From positions 1-20,726 of the forward strand of contig NZ_JAEDCO010000030.1 of NCBI RefSeq assembly GCF_016294135.1: DNA of 20,726 bases, in the 5' to 3' direction. The stretch comes from Methanobrevibacter ruminantium (GTDB lineage: Archaea > Methanobacteriota > Methanobacteria > Methanobacteriales > Methanobacteriaceae). Shown here piece by piece: positions 15,478-20,726 of the stretch. Within the stretch, counting starts at the first letter, position 1, and each line of letters begins with the position of its first letter. Made by a program: the position numbers and the translations under genes. Below the pieces are notes generated by a model. The model worked only from the letters and a program-made list of their open reading frames with translations, ran no database searches and had not been told where the DNA came from.

Positions 15478-16209
15478 ATGGAAAATGATTCTCTCAATAA
15501 AGTTAATGGCACAAATTCTAAAAAACATATGTCAAAGGATGAACTATCCGAATATATAATATCTGCTTATGATTCAGGTGAGACCATGATGGACATTGCA
15601 GAGACAGTTGGCAGAAGCAAAATATATGTCAGCAAAATCATCCATCAGGTTTATGATGATGAGGAGATCAAGGTTCGCCAGTACAATAAATTAAGAGGCA
15701 AGAACAAGCTTGATTTTTCAAAATACAAGAGCACCTCTGGAATTTATAGGGTTAGCTTTGTTGAGAACAAGAGAAATGGAAATGATTATTGGTCATACCA
15801 ATATTATGAAAACGGCAAACTAAGAAGAATTGTTTCTGTAAATCTATACAAATTAAAGGTTATCGTTTTGGATAAAGGATTGGATTGGATAGAATTTACA
15901 GATGAAGCTCGTGATTTGGTTTTGAAATATAGGGAAACCTATGATGAATCTTCATTGGAAAGACAAAACAAAACCGGATTCTTTAGAGTTACAAAACGTA
16001 AAACCAAAACAAAACAAGGTTTTACTTGGGCTTATTCCTTTAAAGAGAACAATCAGCTTAATTTTGTCAGTTCTGTAAACATTAGTGCACTAAAAGCTAA
16101 GGTTTTAGCTAGAGGGTGGAAATGGATGGAATTGACTGATGAGGCAAAAAGATTGGTTGAGGAAAACTCTAAAAAAACTTCAAGACAGGAATTAGGCCTT
16201 TTGGAATGA
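15478..16209 (+). CDS. Helix-turn-helix protein with two copies of a ~67-residue repeat domain
   Basis: I do not recognise a named gene. The 243-residue protein begins with a helix-turn-helix at about 18-58 (SGETMMDIAETVGRSKIYVS contains the turn). Two related repeats follow, at about 87-153 and 166-232. Aligned features are S/TG-I/F-Y/F-RV, the W-Y/S-Y block, SVN-x3-LK-x-KVL, then G-x2-W and TDEA-x2-LV. The predicted pattern of three strands and a helix recalls AP2-like DNA-binding repeats, but that is inference. It is basic overall and probably cytosolic. I chose the ATG at 15478 because GAGG lies 9 nt upstream. It is divergent from purC and lies 360 bp before glmS. Confidence 0.7.
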   Translation: MENDSLNKVNGTNSKKHMSKDELSEYIISAYDSGETMMDIAETVGRSKIYVSKIIHQVYDDEEIKVRQYNKLRGKNKLDFSKYKSTSGIYRVSFVENKRNGNDYWSYQYYENGKLRRIVSVNLYKLKVIVLDKGLDWIEFTDEARDLVLKYRETYDESSLERQNKTGFFRVTKRKTKTKQGFTWAYSFKENNQLNFVSSVNISALKAKVLARGWKWMELTDEAKRLVEENSKKTSRQELGLLE

Positions 16210-16441
16210 TTTTTCTTCTTTTTTTATCAAATTATTTTATATTTTTTTTAATTTTTCATTACTTAATTGAGTTAACATTGTTAAATGATTTTTTATTTTT
16301 TTCACTATTTTTAGAAATATTTAATTAACTTATTAAAGATATATCATATTAATATAAACTTTAAAGTAAAAAATTTAAATAAAATAAACTATAAATGATT
16401 TATAATCATTATTGACATGAGAATTAATAAGTTAATTGTAA
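16210..16441. other. Gap after the HTH-repeat gene with a 7-bp inverted repeat
   Basis: T-rich sequence at 16211-16255 probably terminates the HTH-repeat gene. A perfect inverted repeat AATGATT/AATCATT with a 3-nt centre lies at 16394-16400/16404-16410, about 160 bp before glmS. No coding sequence is visible. Confidence 0.45.
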
Positions 16442-16550
16442 AATTATATAATTATTATTTTATTCGTAAGAATTTAATTCAATTCATAATTATATAATTA
16501 TTATTTTCGTTAGAATTTAATTCAATTTAAAATTATAATATAATTATTCA
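16442..16550. repeat. Tandem direct repeat upstream of glmS
   Basis: The 20-mer AATTATATAATTATTATTTT occurs at 16442-16461 and 16488-16507. Each is followed by TCGT(A/T)AGAATTTAATTCAATT, at 16464-16484 and 16507-16527. A third, degraded start (AATTATAATATAATTATT) lies at 16531-16548. The 46-bp period contains a perfect palindrome, AATTATATAATT, and the near-palindrome GAATTTAATTC. The array ends about 20 bp before the glmS start codon and therefore overlaps its promoter. Confidence 0.75.
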
Positions 16551-16569
16551 TACTTTATTTGGTGATACT

Positions 16570-18354
16570 ATGTGTGGAATTGTTGGATGTGTATTGAAAA
16601 ATGATAAAGTTGCTCCGATTCTTTTGGATTCAATATCCAAACTAGAATATAGAGGATATGACTCCATAGGTTTAGCTACCGCTTGTGACGGTAAAATCAA
16701 TCTTAAGAAGGATGCAGGCAAGATTGATGAAGTCAATTCCAAATTGAACTTTGCAGAAATGCCTGGAAATTACGGAATTGCTCATGTAAGATGGGCTACT
16801 CACGGAGACCCAAGCAAGGAAAACTCACACCCTCATTTGAATTCCGCAGGAACTATCGCTGTAGTTCACAATGGTATCATTGAGAACTATTTGGCAATCA
16901 AGGAAGAACTAATCTCTGAAGGATATGAATTTAAGTCAGACACTGATACAGAAGTAATTCCACACTTGCTTGATAAATTCATGAAAGGGGGATTAGATTT
17001 GGAAAAAGCGGTCCGTAAGGTCATAAGTGTTATTGAAGGTGCTTATGCTCTTGCAGCGATTTGCACTGATGAGCCAAATAAGGTTGTAGCTACCCGTAAG
17101 GACAGTCCTTTGATTGTAGGTATTGGTGAAGACGAATACTTCGTTGCATCTGACTCTCCAGCTATTTTAAAATATACCAACAATATAGCATACCTTGATA
17201 AGGGAGATATCGTCATACTAACTGAAGACGGCGTCACCTTCAAGGATGAAAATGACAAGGTAATCAAAAAGGAAATTGATGTGCTTGATTGGTCTCCTGA
17301 AATGGCTGAAAAGGAAGGATATGATCATTTTATGATTAAGGAAATCAATGAGCAGGATGTTGCAATCAGAAACACATTAGGTGAAAAGAAAAAGATCAAA
17401 GCTATCGTTGATGATATTAAAGGAACAATCAATAGGGTTGTTTTTGTTGCATGTGGAACATCATACCATGCGTCTTTAACTGGAAAATACCTTATAGAGT
17501 CTTTAGTGGGCATACCAACAGAAGTCTTGCTTGCTTCTGAGTTCAAGTATTCAGCTAATGCATTGAATGACCAAACCCTTGTAATTTTCATTTCACAATC
17601 TGGTGAAACTGCAGACACATTGAAGGCATTGGATGCTGCTAATGAAGTGTCAAAGACTTTAGCCATTGTAAATGTAAGGGGAAGTTCCGCTACAAGAAGA
17701 GCGGATTATGTTATTCAAACCCAAGCAGGTCCTGAAATCGGTGTAGCAGCTACAAAAACCTATGTAAGCCAATTGATAGCTATTTACCTATTCTCTGCAC
17801 TCCTTGCAGATGATGAGGAATTGCTCAAGAGATTGGAAAAGGTTCCTGATTACATTGATGAGGTTCTTAAGAAGCAAGGGATCATCCGTGAAATCTCACA
17901 CTTATACAAGAGGGATAAGGATGCATTCTTCATTGGAAGAGGATTCTCATATCCAATTGCTTTAGAAGGAGCTTTAAAACTTAAGGAGATATCCTATATC
18001 CATGCAGAGGGGTATGCTGCAGGTGAGCTTAAGCACGGTCCTATTGCACTCATTGATGAACACATTCCTGTAGTTGTGGTTGCACCTCCAGGTGAGGATT
18101 ACAAGAAGATCATGAGCAATTTGCAGGAAGTCAAGGCAAGAGGCGCTGATATATTAGGTATTGGTGCAAAAGGAGATAAGGATTTGATTGATGAGTCTGA
18201 TAACGTATTTTTAATCAATCCTGAAGTGGATGACATCTTGGCTCCACTTGTCTATATAGTTCCACTTCAATTATTGAGTTATCATGTATCTGTGATTAGA
18301 AACTTAGATCCTGATAAACCTAAGAACTTGGCTAAGTGTGTGACTGTAGAATAA
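16570..18354 (+). CDS. glmS: Glutamine-fructose-6-phosphate aminotransferase
   Basis: GlmS makes glucosamine-6-phosphate from fructose-6-phosphate and glutamine, the entry to UDP-GlcNAc for pseudomurein, glycoproteins and other polymers. The 594-residue protein has the N-terminal glutaminase domain with the nucleophilic Cys2 (MCGIVGCV). LEYRGYDSIGLA, VRWATHGDPS and SHPHL are the expected glutaminase blocks. Two SIS domains follow, with ACGTSYHA, FISQSGETADTLKA and IHAEGYAAGELKHGPIAL. The C-terminal NLAKCVTVE corresponds to the usual NLAKSVTVE and carries the active-site lysine. GGTGAT lies 3 nt before the ATG. It is monocistronic, preceded by tandem repeats and followed by duplicated T tracts. 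No glmS ribozyme is seen, nor expected in archaea. Confidence 0.97.
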   Translation: MCGIVGCVLKNDKVAPILLDSISKLEYRGYDSIGLATACDGKINLKKDAGKIDEVNSKLNFAEMPGNYGIAHVRWATHGDPSKENSHPHLNSAGTIAVVHNGIIENYLAIKEELISEGYEFKSDTDTEVIPHLLDKFMKGGLDLEKAVRKVISVIEGAYALAAICTDEPNKVVATRKDSPLIVGIGEDEYFVASDSPAILKYTNNIAYLDKGDIVILTEDGVTFKDENDKVIKKEIDVLDWSPEMAEKEGYDHFMIKEINEQDVAIRNTLGEKKKIKAIVDDIKGTINRVVFVACGTSYHASLTGKYLIESLVGIPTEVLLASEFKYSANALNDQTLVIFISQSGETADTLKALDAANEVSKTLAIVNVRGSSATRRADYVIQTQAGPEIGVAATKTYVSQLIAIYLFSALLADDEELLKRLEKVPDYIDEVLKKQGIIREISHLYKRDKDAFFIGRGFSYPIALEGALKLKEISYIHAEGYAAGELKHGPIALIDEHIPVVVVAPPGEDYKKIMSNLQEVKARGADILGIGAKGDKDLIDESDNVFLINPEVDDILAPLVYIVPLQLLSYHVSVIRNLDPDKPKNLAKCVTVE

Positions 18355-18383
18355 TTTAAAAATTTTTCTTATTTTACTTTTTA

Positions 18384-18455
18384 TTTTTTTAATATTTTTT
18401 CTAATTTTCTAATTTTTTATTTTTTTTTAATATTTTTTCTAATTTTCTAATTTTT
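18384..18455 (+). terminator. Duplicated T-rich terminator after glmS
   Basis: A 34-bp T-rich unit (seven T, then AATATTTTTTCTAATTTTCT and further T) occurs at 18384-18417 and again, identically, at 18422-18455, a 38-bp period. Perfect identity suggests a recent tandem duplication of the terminator. Confidence 0.65.
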
Positions 18456-18471
18456 CATAGTATGCATATTT

Positions 18472-18519
18472 TTTATACATAAAAAATTTATATATTGATT
18501 TATGTATAAATATTATACA
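18472..18519 (+). promoter_or_regulatory. TATA box flanked by inverted-repeat operator arms
   Basis: TTTATACATAAA (18472-18483) and its exact reverse complement TTTATGTATAAA (18499-18510) flank a TATA box, TTTATATAT (18487-18495). A second, overlapping perfect repeat TGTATAA/TTATACA lies at 18503-18509/18513-18519, ending just before the GGTGAT ribosome-binding site at 18521. Binding here would block TBP/TFB or polymerase. The likely binder is the winged-helix protein encoded directly downstream (inference). Confidence 0.6.
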
Positions 18520-18530
18520 AGGTGATTTAA

Positions 18531-18992
18531 ATGTTAGTAGAAATTTTTGGAAATTATCCTCAAATAAAAGTTTTGGATTATTTGTTGATGAATCCTTTTG
18601 GCAAATATACAAAACAGCAAATCGCTGTAGGATCTGAGATTTCTAGAATTACATTAAATACTTTTATTGGAGAGATTATAGAAAAAAATATCTTAATTAA
18701 AGACAATAATTCTAGACTTTTTTTAAATTTAGATTCTCCTATTGTAAAGATTTTAAACAGGACTCTTGATGATTTCAATAAAATTGAAATGGAAAAGCAA
18801 ATGGAAAACTTAGATGAACCATTTGATGTTTTGTCTGATGAGGAATTAGACAAAGTTTTTGATGAGAATGCTCCTGATATTGATTTAGATAAATTAGAAC
18901 ATGAAATATATTTAAATGAGATGTCTACATTACATATGGAGTATTTGGATAAAGATTCAAATGAGTTTAAACTATCATTTGCAAATATTTAG
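18531..18992 (+). CDS. Small winged-helix protein, first gene of a two-gene operon
   Basis: This 153-residue protein has an N-terminal winged-helix domain (about 8-75). YPQIKVLDYLLMNPFGKYTK precedes the QQIAVGSEISRITLN recognition turn, and the wing is in NNSRLFLN. After that, 76-95 looks helical and 91-131 is strongly acidic (DEPFDVLSDEELDKVFDENA). This resembles archaeal small winged-helix regulators, but I know no characterised family for the C-terminal half. GGTGAT precedes the ATG. The next gene starts 11 bp after the stop, so they are almost certainly co-transcribed. Autoregulation through the flanking inverted repeats is a reasonable inference. The DNA looks more AT-rich than glmS. Confidence 0.75.
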   Translation: MLVEIFGNYPQIKVLDYLLMNPFGKYTKQQIAVGSEISRITLNTFIGEIIEKNILIKDNNSRLFLNLDSPIVKILNRTLDDFNKIEMEKQMENLDEPFDVLSDEELDKVFDENAPDIDLDKLEHEIYLNEMSTLHMEYLDKDSNEFKLSFANI

Positions 18993-19003
18993 TGGTGGTA
19001 TTA

Positions 19004-19246
19004 ATGGATAAAATTGACATTCCTATCAAAAAAGGAGTAAGGATTAATCCTAACTGTGAGATTCATTATGCATCTTCTGTAGGGGTTGGTGAAGATAATG
19101 ATGAAATTAGGTTAATATTTGTTAATAAGAAACTTGTAAATAATGAGGATGATATTGAATTAGTTAATGAGTCTAATTTGCAAGTTATTTTAAATAGAAA
19201 TGCTGCAATTGGATTAAAAGAGCTTTTATGCAAATATTTAGATTAA
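19004..19246 (+). CDS. Small DUF3467-like protein, second gene of the operon
   Basis: This 80-residue cytosolic protein is encoded 11 bp after the winged-helix gene, with GGTGGT as its ribosome-binding site. The pattern IHYASSVGVGEDNDEIRLIFVNKKLV, then a strand LQVILNRNAAIGLKELLCKYL, resembles the small DUF3467 family (a hydrophobic strand pair, then a conserved N-x-AAIGLKELL-type helix). The family assignment is from recollection of pattern only and is uncertain. No catalytic residues stand out. Pairing with a winged-helix partner and a shared operator recalls regulator/partner or antitoxin-toxin modules, but no known toxin motif is seen. The frame opens at GTG 18992, overlapping the previous stop. 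I chose the ATG at 19004. Confidence 0.65.
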   Translation: MDKIDIPIKKGVRINPNCEIHYASSVGVGEDNDEIRLIFVNKKLVNNEDDIELVNESNLQVILNRNAAIGLKELLCKYLD

Positions 19247-19339
19247 ATTATTTTGTATTTTTTGAATTATTAGTTTTGATTATTTTTTAGGGGGTAATGT
19301 TTAGGGTTTTTGTTAAAAAAATTTTAAATGGTGCTCGCT

Positions 19340-19630
19340 ATGTCTAAAATTGAAGAGGATAGACAGGAAATTAGAGAAAGAATCTTGTTCTTTTTGTATA
19401 GAAATAGCTATTGGCAGAAAAGACACACTCCAAAAATTAATATATGCAATAAATTGTCAGATATTCCCTGCAAATACATTAATAAAGAATTAAAAAAATT
19501 ATATAAAGAAGAATTCATTCGTTTTAAGAAAACTAATCATGGTGAAGATGTTTTTTTAAATATTAAAAAGAAAAGAGAAATAGAAAATGAAATTGAAGAT
19601 AAATTAAATAAATTATATGGTTTTCATTGA
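19340..19630 (+). CDS. Small basic winged-helix-like protein of unknown function
   Basis: This 96-residue, lysine-rich protein has a probable winged-helix layout. Helix EIRERILFFLYRNSYWQ (9-25) is followed by INICNKLSDIPCKYINKELKKL (33-54, a likely turn and recognition helix), then the wing FIRFKKTNHGEDVFLNI and a charged C-terminal helix. I recognise no named family. I chose the ATG at 19340 because GGTG lies 6 nt upstream; the frame also has an ATG at 19328. It is 93 bp after the DUF3467-like gene, close enough for co-transcription, though a T-rich stretch lies between. It converges on the acyltransferase gene 31 bp away. Confidence 0.55.
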   Translation: MSKIEEDRQEIRERILFFLYRNSYWQKRHTPKINICNKLSDIPCKYINKELKKLYKEEFIRFKKTNHGEDVFLNIKKKREIENEIEDKLNKLYGFH

Positions 19631-19661
19631 TTTATCTTTTGTATTAATCATTTAGAAACAA

Positions 19662-20726
19662 TTATTTTCTTCCGCTTCCAATCTCAAGAAGAGGGATTTT
19701 GCTCATTACAAATATTAATAGCCAACTTAATCCAATTACGATTATTGAACTTACAGGTAACCAAAGGTAAGCATTGGTTTTCACTATAGGTGCTAAAAAG
19801 CCTCTGGTTGATAAGTATTGCAATAAGATGTAATGGGAGAAGTAGATTCCAAAACTGCATGATGAGAACAATACGATTGCTTCCCCTAATTTTGTCTGCC
19901 TTATCATTCTTGCATCTTTTTTAATCCATTTTGTGCTTGCATACTTAAATGCTGTAAAGAGACCAATGGTTTCTAAAATTACAAATATGTCAAAGAAGTC
20001 TATTGGGGCAAGACCATATCCTCCAAGTCCCTTTAGGTATATCTTTGTAAAGTGGCCAGCTATCCCAATAAGGAACACTATGCATCCTATAGCAAACATC
20101 TTCTTGTCAGAGTACTTGAACTGCTTGTTGTGGATATATGATCCCATAATGAAGTATCCGAGAACAGGGAAGAAATTGAAGATTACCCTGAAGTTGTATT
20201 TCATTTGAGGATAGTCAAAGAATCCGACTGTGTACAATATGGAGAGAATGAATGTAATTAGAATCAAGTATTCCTCTCCTTTCATTCCTTCTTCACGGAT
20301 AAAGCTGCCTACAACTGGAATGAGAAGATACACTCCAATGAGTGACCAAATAAACCAGAATGGTCTTGAGTAGTCCTGCACCCCAAATGCAGTATCAATA
20401 AAATAAGTTATTGTAGGCTGGTAATGCCATATGAGAATTCCCGCAATAATGTACACTATTATCCAGAATAAAAATGGCAAGAATACACGTCTGAAACGCT
20501 TTTCTAAAAATTTCTTAACTTCATATTTCCTTGTCAAAAGGAGAGAGCCGCTAACTGTAAAGAAGAGTGGAACACCTATACGTGTAAGTGAGAACACGCC
20601 ACTGCAGAATAGCCAGCTATAGAAATCATATGAAAACAATCTGGATACGTGTCCGATAACAACCAGCATGATTGCCAATGAACGAACTTCGTCTAGATAT
20701 AGTATACGCTTGGGACTAATGCTCAT
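19662..20726 (-). CDS. Acyltransferase-3 family membrane protein, reaching the window edge
   Basis: This 354-residue multi-pass membrane protein looks like an acyltransferase of the OafA/NodX type (acyltransferase family 3). These proteins O-acylate sugars in surface polymers. The family signature RILYLDEVRSLAIMLVVIGHVS near the N-terminus contains the conserved Arg15 and His26. GVPLFFTVSGSLLL and the KRFRRVFLPFLFW block follow, then PFWFIWSLIGVYLLIP and about ten hydrophobic segments in all. The C-terminus ends in a short polar tail. The ATG coincides with the last base of the window, and its ribosome-binding site lies outside. So the true start could be further upstream, although MSISPKRILYLDEVRS is a normal-looking N-terminus. 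Confidence 0.85.
   Translation of the reverse strand: MSISPKRILYLDEVRSLAIMLVVIGHVSRLFSYDFYSWLFCSGVFSLTRIGVPLFFTVSGSLLLTRKYEVKKFLEKRFRRVFLPFLFWIIVYIIAGILIWHYQPTITYFIDTAFGVQDYSRPFWFIWSLIGVYLLIPVVGSFIREEGMKGEEYLILITFILSILYTVGFFDYPQMKYNFRVIFNFFPVLGYFIMGSYIHNKQFKYSDKKMFAIGCIVFLIGIAGHFTKIYLKGLGGYGLAPIDFFDIFVILETIGLFTAFKYASTKWIKKDARMIRQTKLGEAIVLFSSCSFGIYFSHYILLQYLSTRGFLAPIVKTNAYLWLPVSSIIVIGLSWLLIFVMSKIPLLEIGSGRK

Noticed and set aside
16442..16569. glmS ribozyme upstream of glmS
   Set aside because: The region is almost pure A and T with tandem repeats and lacks the GC-containing pseudoknot core of the bacterial ribozyme.
18531..19246. Classical toxin-antitoxin pair
   Set aside because: The arrangement fits, but neither protein shows PIN, RelE, MazF, HEPN or other recognised toxin motifs, so I call it only a candidate module.

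Overview
The window looks like chromosome from a very AT-rich hydrogenotrophic methanogen of the Methanobacteriales, most likely Methanobrevibacter or a close relative. This is inferred from gene content and style. Archaeal-type genes include ribosomal protein S8e, SRP19, a DHH/RecJ-like nuclease, a DUF4013 membrane protein and a DUF7839-type regulator. HypE indicates [NiFe] hydrogenases. Ribosome-binding sites are mostly GGTGAT or GGAG, and genes end in long T tracts instead of bacterial-style terminators. I see no rRNA, tRNA, transposase, integrase or CRISPR array.

Layout. Positions 80-3432 (+): a HAD phosphatase, S8e, hypE and a small RDD membrane protein. Positions 3551-4243 (+): a stand-alone Cas4/RecB-like nuclease, followed by repeated T-rich terminator units. 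Positions 4461-9496 (-), read from right to left: hemD, a family 2 glycosyltransferase, SRP19, a RecJ-like DHH nuclease and a winged-helix regulator. Positions 9660-11168 (+): a B12-binding-type radical SAM protein. Positions 11386-15128 (-): a DUF4013 membrane protein, cobA (SUMT), purQ, purS and purC. Positions 15478-16209 (+): a helix-turn-helix protein with two copies of a roughly 67-residue repeat. Positions 16570-18354 (+): glmS. Positions 18531-19630 (+): a winged-helix/small-protein operon plus a further small winged-helix-like gene. Positions 19662-20726 (-): an acyltransferase-3 membrane protein at the window edge.

How the genes fit together. PurC, PurS and PurQ act in de novo purine synthesis; PurS and PurQ are subunits of FGAM synthase, and PurL is not in this window. 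HemD and CobA are consecutive steps of tetrapyrrole synthesis towards sirohaem, cobalamin and F430, but lie about 3 kb apart. GlmS supplies glucosamine-6-phosphate for surface polymers, and the glycosyltransferase and acyltransferase could work on such polymers. S8e and SRP19 are translation and secretion components.

The points most worth a second look are: a glycosyltransferase whose reading frame has no canonical start codon but has a strong ribosome-binding site 7 nt before an ATC; a small operon at 18531-19246 whose TATA box is flanked by 12-bp inverted-repeat arms; a DNA-binding protein with a duplicated unclassified domain; tandem repeats just upstream of glmS; a hairpin-rich region at 938-1102; and a Cys-Gly-Cys-Gly-Cys tail on PurS.
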